A stretch of DNA of 64,000 nt from Rutidosis leptorrhynchoides (Eukaryota; Streptophyta; Magnoliopsida; Asterales; Asteraceae): the NCBI RefSeq assembly GCF_046630445.1, contig NC_092342.1, forward strand, positions 84,575,001 through 84,639,000, given 5' to 3'. The position numbers were made by a program, and so were the translations under genes. Positions within the stretch are counted from its first letter, which is position 1, and every line of letters starts with the position of its first letter. The notes under the pieces were generated by a model that made no database searches, was not told the DNA's origin, and worked only from the letters and a program-made list of their open reading frames with translations. Positions 46,901-57,586 of the stretch are shown here, piece after piece.

Positions 46901-48420
46901 ATTGCTTCACCAAATGGCGCACACATGTTGCCTTTTACACGAGAACGTTTTCGAGGATCGAGCTACCTTATGCAACCGTTGGAGGATGCGAGCTATAAGA
47001 CTCGGTGCGAATTGCTACTGATCAATATATACTTTTGTACTAGCGCAAACGTCGTTGCATTTAGAGCGTCATTATGTTATTATGCGCTGTTACTCAAGAT
47101 ATGAAGCGACTCAAGATATGAAGCGGTACAATATTTGTGCTTTTCATTTCACTAATCAATATACTTTTGATTAGAACTTCTCGTATCACAATTCATTTCT
47201 TGCGCTTAGCAATACTATAACTTTGAGCACCACTATTTCTTTAGTCGACCAAAACCGTATTACGTGATCACACTTGAGTGATAATTAGGCAGCGTAAAAA
47301 TCTGCAAGAATACTTTTATTAAGCCAATTCAAGCCGCTTTCCTTAGACCGTGCTCGGGCCATAATCAGGCACCGCGAAGTCTATATGAATAATACTTTCA
47401 TTGCAATTCTCGTGTTGCCGCTACTCGATTGAGACATTTTCTCCAACGCTTGGAATGCATAGTACATACATCGCATACTTGCATATGCCGAAAAAATTAT
47501 ATGCGCTTTATTGCTTTCAGGTTGCGCGTTATCTTCTCTTAAACCGCGCTTTGGCTGTCTCGAAATCATGTTCAATGTTCGCGACTTAATCAGCGCATAT
47601 GCTACAATCAGGGTTACGCTGATATGCTAAGATAAGCAACAATAAATTCCTTGTGATAATAAGGCTATACTTATCAAAACAACGGGTCCTTAATTATATG
47701 TCGATATCATGTTTTCCTTTCTGTGGCAGCATAGGCATATGTATGCAATAACAAAATTTAACATACGCATATGAGCACAATCTTACACATGTTCGCAAAT
47801 GTTGCACCTTCCGCATTATTAACAATTCTTTTTATACGATATTCGTTTTGAACCGATGGCGCGAAGCCGTTGATGAAGCAACAGATCAAGACTCTTGTAT
47901 ATATTTTTTTCATAATGAATTTCAATCGATAACAAGAACATATCCGTCGATTGAATTCGTTTAAACAAACCGATTTCATCTTTTAATCAGAGCGCAATCA
48001 GAGCGCGCATATGTTTTAAGACATATTCATGCAACTCATCTTTCTTTATTTACGCTATCACCAGGTTGCTTTGTAAAGCACATAAACAACTAAATAATAA
48101 TAACATTCTCTAAATAATAATTCGCAAGCAAATTTTATAATCTTCATCTCAGATCTCACGTGCTAAATTATATCTCATAAAGAGAAAATAATTTCTAAAC
48201 TATATTTTATCTCAGAATCAGACATTATTTAATAGATATGACTATTACTCTTATAAAAGTCACTTGTTTATGCTTGTAAGATCTCAGCGACTTTTTTATT
48301 TAATTAAATCGCAATGAGTATTGAATCAGAATTTAATACGTAAAGTAAATGAAAACTTACACATACGAATTAGATCCGATTCATATGATTGATTGCAAGA
48401 GCACGTTAGAAATCATGACG
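43985..48420 (-). other. Internal region of element C, 5' part, non-coding
   Basis: About 4.4 kb without any frame resembling gag or pol. Diverged dispersed modules recur: a CTCGGGC...CACCGCGAAGTCT block near 44588 and 47351, an ACTACAATCAGGATTGC block near 44909 and 46882, and CCTAATCGGGCAACACGAAT-like text near 44863 and 46832. Words such as GCGCATATG are frequent. Possibly a decayed or structural sequence; no function assigned. Confidence 0.5.
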
Positions 48421-48439
48421 TGTCCCACGGATGGCGCCA
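48421..48439 (-). other. Primer-binding site of element C
   Basis: The minus strand reads TGGCGCCATCCGTGGGACA, two bases from the right LTR. The TGGCGCC...GTGGGA form is typical of Tat-related gypsy elements. Confidence 0.75.
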
Positions 48440-48674
48440 ATTGATCGATCCTAGATCCGTCTTCCTCACGGAAATTGATCTAGTTTCTAGTGCAATGAGG
48501 AGGATTGTGGTGTTGTTGTTTGTTTTGGGCCCCGATGATCGTCTTTCACTTTTGCAATTAAGTGATCAACCACCCCGACCCGGTCTTGATTATTGATTAG
48601 CATAATTCACCTTAACACAAGGGCTAGAGCAAATAGTGGAGAATCAACAACCTATAAATGAGAGGCCAAGCTCC

Positions 48675-48683
48675 CTATTTATA
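48675..48683 (-). promoter_or_regulatory. TATA box in the 5' LTR of element C
   Basis: TATAAATAG on the minus strand, directly downstream of the minisatellite. Confidence 0.6.
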
Positions 48684-48699
48684 GTATTCAGAATATTCG

Positions 48700-49110
48700 C
48701 GGTGTGCGGAACGCGGATCGTGGATCGCGGATTCTTGCACACTTATGCGGATTGCGGGATCGCGGGATCGCGAATTATTGTGCATTATCGCGGATCACTG
48801 CGGATCAGCGCGGATTATCGCGGATCATTGCGGATCAGCGCGGATTATCGCGGCTCATTACGGATCAGCGCGGATTAACGCGGATCATTGCGGATCAGCG
48901 CGGATTAACGCGGATCATTGCGGATCAGCGCGGATCATTGCGGATCAGTGCGGCTTAACGAGGCTCATTGCGGATCAGTGCGGATCAGCGCGGATTAACG
49001 CGGATCATTGCGGATCAGCGCGGATTATCGCGGATCATTGCGGATCAGTGTGGCTTAACGCGGATCATTGCGGATCAGCGCGGATTAACGCGGATCATTG
49101 CGAATTTCAG
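48700..49110. repeat. Minisatellite of 10-bp phased GCGGAT units (5' LTR of C)
   Basis: Same units as in the other LTR, about five to six more 10-bp sub-units. On the element's coding strand the unit reads ATCCGC every 10 bases. Confidence 0.85.
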
Positions 49111-49152
49111 CACACTTGTGCATTACGCAAGGTAGTGCTATGCGCACTATCA

Positions 49153-50206
49153 CTATCATGTAAGAAGATGAGGAGGAAGTTGAAAGAGACGAATTTAAAA
49201 TGTATGTCAAAAATTGTGAAACGAATGCCCTAAAAAGCATGGACCACTGAGGCATAGAAAGAAAAAATGAATGATGAAAAAGAGAGTAGAAGAAGAGTAT
49301 GCCAAAAATTGTGAAACGAGTGCCTTATAAAGCATGGACCACTGAGGCATAAAATTCGTTCTCATTGAAATATCAAGTCAAAAAATACAAGACTTCTTAT
49401 AACCTCACAAAAGTACCTACACCTTTCATGTGATGTCTCGTACAAATGGGCAATGTAACCAAAATCCACTTCATCGAGCTTGTGGTTTGGGTATTTCCAA
49501 TTAGACTTAGGGGGTTCATTGGTGTCGGGACTTAGAACCTATGCACTTAGTACTAGTGTAGACAAGGGCATGAGTTTGGCTAGTTGAAAAGTTAAGGAGG
49601 ACAAAAACACAAACATATGCATGATTCTAGTTATAGTTGACGTTTCGATTTAAATTAATTTATCTTTGTATGAATGAGGGTCACGTTAGAATTTCTAAAC
49701 CTTATAAAGTTTGATTGGTTCGACATTCGTAACCGTTTTATACCAATTTTTATTTGAGTCATGGCCAACCCGATAAACTGAACCAGATGTAATTTGACCC
49801 ATTTTGTGTTTCTTTTGACATGTTACTTAGGTACATTTGTATTTATTGTCTAAAAGATTAAGTATGGATTATGAGAAAGTTGTGGAGAATATTTGTTTTA
49901 GTTTAGTTCTAAGTGTTGATCCATTTGATGATTTGGGAAATGATTGAGGCTTATAATGTTATGCATAGTGTTGGAATTAGTAAATTAAGGAAATGTCCTA
50001 TGAGGAAAAGTTTTGTGATTGATGCATTGGAGGTTGAAAAATTGTTTGAGGTATTGAGTGATTGACCCGTATTACCTTTACATCTCAATTAATAGTTAAA
50101 ATTGTTTTGCGAAAAGTTATTTGAATTAAGATCACCTAAGTATTGTTGTCTTATAGTTAAAAAACAGATTTGCTTGAGGACAAGCAAAAGCCAAGTGTGG
50201 GGGGTT
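49153..50206 (+). other. 3' non-coding region of element A1, last part, with polypurine tract
   Basis: A1 resumes after the second CTATC (49153-49157). A block GCATGGACCACTGAGGCATA occurs twice, near 49227 and 49333. No coding sequence. The region ends in the polypurine tract AAGTGTGGGGGG (50193-50204), which fits priming of the LTR that starts at 50207. Confidence 0.8.
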
Positions 50207-51335
50207 TGATCGGTCCTTATTTGACATGATTGTTTATGCTTAACAACGTGAAAGTAATCATATTTGATTGAAAAATGAGATACTTTGATGTGGTTTTGTG
50301 TTTTATAGGTGAGAACAGAAGTTAGTGCAAAAAGGTGCGAAAAACGGCATTTGAAGTCGAGTTGTGAAAAAAGTTGGAAAAATCAGAATTTTTACACTGG
50401 AGTAAAATACGCCAGCTTTCAAGTTTTTTACGCCAGTGTTAATATGGGCTTAAATTACGCCAGACATGGCGTAAAATATGCCAATGCAATTTCGTTGATG
50501 CCGGATTTTGAGATATTTTTGCTTTTGGAACAAGTTATCCATTCCCTATATAAGGGAAACCCTTAGCCACGAATTGGGAGATCTTTTTCCTCAGTTTTTA
50601 GAGCCCTAATCACATACAAAAACATCACAAAACATCATCAATCAAGGATTTAAGTCAAGATCAAAGGCGTGTTCATCATGATTCATCCTTCTATCACCGT
50701 GTACATCATCACCAACGTGCAAGGCTAATCTCCTTACTTTATTCCTTCCATTGAACAATTGTGTATTTATGATTTCATTCAAGTATTATTGTGATTCATA
50801 ATTTGTATTGAAAAAGTCTTTTGATTTATGAATTTTTCAAGTTATTGTTTAATGCAAATTTATCGAATTTCATTATTGCAAGACTTATTATTATGAATTG
50901 ATAGTTGTTCTAAGTTCACTTAGTGTTAATTTAGTTAAGGATAAAGACAAGCTATATAATTTACATGAAAGTGCCCAAGATAGTGTTTTTGATAAATTGA
51001 ATAACTTATGTCTATGTAAGTTACATGAAAACTTGATAAAGTTTAATACTTGTTTGAATGAATTGTACCAATTGGGATTTGGAAGGGATAAAGCTTTTAA
51101 TCCTTTGATAACAACTTTACATTTTTAATCTTTTGCTTATGCTTTTTGCTTTAAAACATTAAAGCTTAAGTTTTCCTGTTTAATCTTCTCAATTAGTAAA
51201 CGTGCTTTAGTTTAATCAAACCAACTCCTGAAAATTGCTTGCTTTTAACCACAATCTCCCGTGGAACGAACCTTACTTGCCCTAACTAGTTTAAGGTAAT
51301 TAAGTTATTTTTGGTTGGCCCTTCGACACCGATCA
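50207..51335 (+). mobile_element. LTR shared by elements A1 and A2 (1129 bp)
   Basis: It starts TGATCGGT and ends with the exact inverse, ACCGATCA. It has a polypurine tract on its left, as a 3' LTR, and a primer-binding site on its right, as a 5' LTR. TATATAAG at 50547-50554. The left half matches 23716-24387. Confidence 0.95.
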
Positions 51336-51340
51336 AATTT

Positions 51341-51358
51341 TGGCGCCTCTGCCGGGGA
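51341..51358 (+). other. Primer-binding site of element A2 (tRNA-Asp type)
   Basis: TGGCGCCTCTGCCGGGGA, five bases after the LTR, close to the tRNA-Asp complement usual in Athila elements. Confidence 0.8.
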
Positions 51359-51568
51359 GTGTGCATTTGATTGCAAGCTCTTATTTTTAATTGCTTTCTT
51401 TTAAATTTTGAAAAAGTCATAAAAATTATTAAACTTGAAAAATCCAAAAATATTTTCTTTTTGTATTTTGTTTACTTTGTTTACTTTAGTGCTTTCTTAT
51501 TTTGTTCGACTTTATGCGTGGTATCTTTTGTTTTTGTGCTCGCAGGTTAGTGTTTGCAAACTCTAACG

Positions 51569-54295
51569 ATGGCAGAAGAGGACACACGTGGGGTGGATTC
51601 GTACTACCAACCGGGTGATTACGAAGATCACTCGCCAATTGTTTATCCTGCTCCGAATGCGGATAACAACAGAAGATTTGAGGTTCGCCTTCAATTGATT
51701 TCTATTTTGCCAAACTACCGAGGTATGGAAACGGAAGAACCTTATGAGTATATCACCGAGTTCAATGAGATTTGTGCTACAAATCAGGTAAACGGGTTCA
51801 CAGATGAAGAGGTACGCCTTCGCCTATTTCCTTATTCTTTAAAAAATAAAGCAAAACGTTGGTTTTTGTCTTTACCCGCCCGGAGTATCACTACTTGGGC
51901 GGTGATGAAAAAGAAATTCCTTGAGGAATTCTACCAGATAAGTAAAACTTCAGATATGCGTATGCAAATAAAATCTTTTAGGCAATTGCCAGGTGAACTT
52001 TTTCATGAAGCATACGAACGTCTGAAGGAATTACTTAGATCTTGTCCCCACCACGAAATGCCGAAATGGGAACTTGTCAAAGTTTTTTATGATGATCTTG
52101 ACTCGCAAAATAGACAATTCCTATTAGCGGCTAGTGGTGGTGTGTTTATGACTCGAAGTAGTGAGGATGAATGGGCATTTTTTGAGCAATTGAGCAAGGG
52201 TACAAAAACTCAAGCTTCGGTTGCACGGCAAACTCACAATCCTTTCCATGTTAACCACGTTTCTAACTCGGGAGTTTTGACTAGGAATTTAGAAAAGGAA
52301 TTAGATGAGATAAAGATGTTTATTCCCATGTTTAACAACCCGAACCAGGGTGGTAGTGTTAATTCTGTGCAGGTTCGGGATGTGTGCTCAAATTGTGGAG
52401 ATCCATCTCATTATGCAAACGGTTGCAAAAAGGGGATAACATTAGGGATGGATGAGCAAGTGAACGAGATTCAAGGGCGAAAATATGATCCATATTCCAA
52501 CACATACAACCAAGGATGGAGAAATCATCCAAACTTTAGCTCGGACAACAACCAATTCCAAAGGCAAAACCAAAACGTGTCTCAAAATAATCAACAAAGT
52601 CAATCCTCAAGCACGGATGCTAGGATGGAGTCATTCATGGAAGAGATGAAGAAGACCTTGGAAATTCAAAATAAGTCAATTGCGGCATTGGGTAAGCAAA
52701 TTGGTCAAGTCGCGGAGAAAAAGGCAACACGAGAATCGGATACAATTCCGAGTTATACATTGCTTAACCCGAATCATGAATCACAAAGAAGAGGACATGA
52801 AGTGAACATGGTGGGCACTTTAAGAAATGGAAAGGCATATGATAACAAGGTAAAAATTCCCAGGAAATCAGAAATCGAGTATGGTCCAGGTAAGTCTCCT
52901 ATTTTACATGATTTGAGTAATAATGTTAATGAAGTTCCGATGGATTTTGGGGTTGGGTTAAATGTTGAAAAACCGGTAGTTGAAAAGTTCGAGGAAACGA
53001 ATATGGAGACTAATACTATTCCATTTCCCGAGGCTTTGGAGTCCCCAAACCAATTCCCTTATGGGAAAAAGGGACCAAAAACAGATGATATGTGGGAAAC
53101 GTTTAAACAAGTAAAAATCAATATCCCACTTCTTGATGCAATCAAACAAATCCCTGCATATGCTAAATTTTTAAAAGATTTGTGTGTTCAAAAACGGAAA
53201 CTAAATGCATCATTGCCCAAAAAGGTAAAATTAACTGAAAAAGTGAGTGCGGTCATTTCTGGTTCACTTCCACCGAAGTTTAAGGACCCGGGGACACCAT
53301 TAATTTCGGTTACGGTGGGTAATGTTAATATCAAAAAGGCTTTATTGGATTTGGGGGCTAGTATTAACATACTTCCATCGAGTCTTGTTGAACGGTACCA
53401 GTTGGGAACTTTAAAACAAACTGATAATCTCATCCAACTTGCGGACCGGTCTTTTAGAACTCTAAGGGGTATGTTAGAAAACGTGATTGTGAAAGTTGAA
53501 GATTTTTATTACCCCGTAGATTTTATAGTCATGGACATTGAGACCACTTTTAGGGAGACCCAACCGATGATCATTCTTGGTCATCCATTTTTGGCTACAA
53601 TTGATGCTCTTATCAATTGTAGAATCGGGGTTATGGACATTTCTTTTGGTAATAAGAGATCAACGATTAATATTTTTAATTCATTACATACACCGAATGT
53701 CGAGGATTGTTTTGTGTTGGATACTAACCATGAACAGGTTCAAAAGTATGCACCGGATGTGAAAGAGAAAAAGGATGTAAGGAAATTTAGTGAAGAGGGT
53801 GTGACGAATGAATTCATGGAATCTCAAATAAGAACTAATGCAGAAATTTTGATGAGTCAACAAGAATTGATCCAAAATCTTGAGCACGAGTTGAAAAATC
53901 TGAGTCAAGTTCTTGAAACTAAGTTGAGTTCATCTATTACCACCACTTGTTCATTGTCGGTGAAGGAAACCATGATGGCAGTATCCACATTTGTTGGGGT
54001 AGATGAAAAAGTTTCTAAATGCGAAGAGGGCGAACAATTGGTAACTCCGAACACGATTGAGCGTGTATCTAGTGATAACAAAATGGCGAATATTTGTGTT
54101 CGGAATGTGTCTGATGCTACACTTGAAAAATCGGAACAATCCGATGGAAAGGTAGTCGAAGTAACGGGGGGAACCGTAGAAAAACTTGTTGAAAGGTTTG
54201 GAGGTCACAAGGTCAAAGTGAACAAGAATGTGAAGGTGACTTCTCAAGTTAATTATGAGGTATCTTCAAATTTAGAGGATCTTGAAGGGCCTAAG
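51569..54295 (+). pseudogene. Gag-protease of Athila-like element A2, cut by element D
   Basis: The start MAEEDTRGVDSYYQPGDYED at 51569 is the first ATG in frame after the leader. The capsid-like gag domain lies at about residues 50-210 and an intact CCHC knuckle, CSNCGDPSHYANGC, near residue 273. A glutamine/asparagine-rich linker follows, then the protease-like LLDLGASINILPSS at about residue 593. The unrecognised coiled-coil-like C-terminal part starts near 53800. The frame is continuous for 909 codons until the first three bases of the LTR of D supply a TGA stop. In A1 the protein continues about 110 residues beyond this point. No pol domain. Confidence 0.9.
54291..54295. repeat. Presumed target-site duplication CTAAG, left copy (element D)
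   Basis: A1 shows the empty site GGGCCTAAGTGTGGGGG; in A2 the LTR of D follows CTAAG. The right copy lies outside the window. Confidence 0.65.
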
Positions 54296-57200
54296 TGAAA
54301 TGTCCCGTTCTTATTGATTAAAAACGTTCCATATTAATTGATTTCGTTGCGAGGTTTTGACCTCTATATGAGATGTTTTTCAAAGACTGCATTCATTTTT
54401 AAAACAAACCATAACCTTTATTTTATAGATAAAGGTTTTAAAAACTTTACGTAGATTATCAAATAATGATAATCTAAAATATCCTGTTTACACACGACCA
54501 TTACATAATGGTTTACAATACAAATATGTTACAACAAAATAAGTTTCTTGAATGCAGTTTTTACACAATATCATACAAGCATGGACTCCAAATCTCGTCC
54601 TTATTTAAGTATGCGACAGCGGAAGCTCTTAATAATCACCTGAGAATAAACATGCTTAAAACGTCAACAAAAATGTTGGTGAGTTATAGGTTTAACCTAT
54701 ATATATCAAATCATAATAATAGACCACAAGATTTCATATTTCAATACACATCCCATACATAGAGATAAAAATCATTCATATGGTGAACACCTGGTAACCG
54801 ACATTAACAAGATGCATATATAAGAATATCCCCATCATTCCGGGACACCCTTCGGATATGATATAAATTTCGAAGTACTAAAGCATCCGGTACTTTGGAT
54901 GGGGCTTGTTGGGCCCGATAGATCTATCTTTAGGATTCGCGTCAATTAGGGTGTCTGTTCCCTAATTCTTAGATTACCAGACTTAATAAAAAGGGGCATA
55001 TTCGATTTCGATAATTCAACCATAGAATGTAGTTTCACGTACTTGTGTCTATTTTGTAAATCATTTATAAAACCTGCATGTATTCTCATCCCAAAAATAT
55101 TAGATTTTAAAAGTGGGACTATAACTCACTTTCACAGATTTTTACTTCGTCGGGAAGTAAGACTTGGCCACTGGTTGATTCACGAACCTATAACAATATA
55201 TACATATATATCAAAGTATGTTCAAAATATATTTACAAACACTTTTAATATATTTTGATGTTTTAAGTTTATTAAGTCAGCTGTCCTCGTTAGTAACCTA
55301 TAACTAGTTGTCCACAGTTAGATGTACAGAAATAAATCGATAAATATTATCTTGAATCAATCCACGACCCAGTGTATACGTATCTCAGTATTGATCACAA
55401 CTCAAACTATATATATTTTGGAATCAACCTCAACCCTGTATAGCTAACTCCAACATTCACATATAGAGTGTCTATGGTTGTTCCGAAATATATATAGATG
55501 TGTCGACATGATAGGTCGAAACATTGTATACGTGTCTATGGTATCTCAAGATTACATAATATACAATACAAGTTGATTAAGTTATGGTTGGAATAGATTT
55601 GTTACCAATTTTCACGTAGCTAAAATGAGAAAAATTATCCAATCTTGTTTTACCCATAACTTCTTCATTTTAAATCCGTTTTGAGTGAATCAAATTGCTA
55701 TGGTTTCATATTGAACTCTATTTTATGAATCTAAACAGAAAAAGTATAGGTTTATAGTCGGAAAAATAAGTTACAAGTCGTTTTTGTAAAGGTAGTCATT
55801 TCAGTCGAAAGAACGACGTCTAGATGACCATTTTAGAAAACATACTTCCACTTTGAGTTTAACCATAATTTTTGGATATAGTTTCATGTTCATAATAAAA
55901 ATCATTTTCTCAGAATAACAACTTTTAAATCAAAGTTTATCATAGTTTTTAATTAACTAACCCAAAACAGCCCGCGGTGTTACTACGACGGCGTAAATCC
56001 GGTTTTACGGTGTTTTTCGTGTTTTCAGGTTTTAAATCATTAAGTTAGCATATCATATAGATATAGAACATGTGTTTAGTTGATTTTAAAAGTCAAGTTA
56101 GAAGGATTAACTTTTGTTTGCGAACAAGTTTAGAATTAACTAAACTATGTTCTAGTGATTACAAGTTTAAACCTTCGAATAAGATAGCTTTATATGTATG
56201 AATCGAATGATGTTATGAACATCATTACTACCTTAATTTCCTTGGATAAACCTACTGGAAAAGAGAAAAATGGATCTAGCTTCAATGGATCCTTGGATGG
56301 CTCGAAGTTCTTGAAGCAGAATCATGACACGAAAACAAGTTCAAGTAAGATCATCACTTGAAATAAGATTGTTATAGTTATAGAAATTGAACCAAAGTTT
56401 GAATATGATTATTACCTTGTATTAGAATGATAACCTACTGTAAGAAACAAAGATTTCTTGAGGTTGGATGATCACCTTACAAGATTGGAAGTGAGCTAGC
56501 AAACTTGAAAGTATTCTTGATTTTATGAAACTAGAACTTTTGGAATTTATGAAGAACACTTAGAACTTGAAGATAGAACTTGAGAGAGATCAATTAGATG
56601 AAGAAAATTGAAGAATGAAAGTGTTTGTAGGTGTTTTTGGTCGTTGGTGTATGGATTAGATATAAAGGATATGTAATTTTGTTTTCATGTAAATAAGTCA
56701 TGAATGATTACTCATATTTTTGTAATTTTATGAGATATTTCATGCTAGTTGCCAAATGATGGTTCCCACATGTGTTAGGTGACTCACATGGGCTGCTAAG
56801 AGCTGATCATTGGAGTGTATATACCAATAGTACATACATCTAAAAGCTGTGTATTGTACGAGTACGAATACGGGTGCATACGAGTAGAATTGTTGATGAA
56901 ACTGAACGAGGATGTAATTGTAAGCATTTTTGTTAAGTAGAAGTATTTTGATAAGTGTATTGAAGTCTTTAAAAAGTGTATAAATACATATTAAAACACT
57001 ACATGTATATACATTTTAACTGAGTCGTTAAGTCATCGTTAGTCGTTACATGTAAGTGTTGTTTTGAAACCTTTAGGTTAACGATCTTGTTAAATGTTGT
57101 TAACCCAATGTTTATAATATCAAATGAGATTTTAAATTATTATATTATCATGATATTATCATGTATGAATATCTCTTAATATGATATATATACATTAAAT

Positions 57201-57551
57201 GTCTTTACAACGATAATCGTTACATATATGTCTCGTTTAAAAATCATTAAGTTAGTAGTCTTGTTTTTACATATGTAGTTCATTGTTAATATACTTTATG
57301 ATATGTTTTCTTATCATAGTATCATGTTAACTATATATATATATATCCATATATATGTCATCATATAGTTTTTACAAGTTTTAACGTTCGTGAATCACCG
57401 ATCAACTTGGGTGGTCAATTGTCTATATGAAACATATTTCAATTAATCAAGTCTTAACAAGTTTGATTGCTTAACATGTTGGAAACATTTAATCATGTAA
57501 ATATCAATCTCAATTAATATATATAAACATGGAAAAGTTCGGGTCACTACA
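54296..57551 (-). mobile_element. 3' LTR of element D (3256 bp)
   Basis: On the minus strand it starts TGTAGTGACCCGAACTTTTC and ends GGGACATTTCA. It resembles LTR G at 3616-7117 (GACCTCTATATGA, CTGGTAACCGACATTAACAA). No gene. Several (TA)n-like tracts near 57333-57357. Confidence 0.85.
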
Positions 57552-57566
57552 GTACCTACCCGTTAA
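57552..57566 (-). other. Polypurine tract of element D
   Basis: The minus strand reads TTAACGGGTAGGTAC directly before the LTR. Confidence 0.75.
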
Positions 57567-57586
57567 ATAAATTTCGTCCCGAAATT

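Larger units (their letters stand above)
37303..49152 (-). mobile_element. Element C: non-coding LTR retrotransposon, minus strand
   Basis: LTRs at 37303-37958 and 48442-49152 are flanked by CTATC duplications. Orientation is minus: the primer-binding site lies beside the right LTR, the polypurine tract beside the left one, and a TATAAATAG box is on the minus strand of both LTRs. Removing nested element E leaves about 5.6 kb of internal DNA with no gag or pol. The primer site type suggests a Tat-related gypsy element. It fits the notion of a large non-autonomous derivative (LARD-like). Confidence 0.85.
48442..49152 (-). mobile_element. 5' LTR of element C (711 bp)
   Basis: On the minus strand the order is: LTR start at 49152, the 10-bp phased minisatellite (about 49110-48700), a TATAAATAG box (48675-48683), then the R/U5 part ending GATCGATCA. 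The array therefore sits just upstream of the promoter. Confidence 0.9.
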
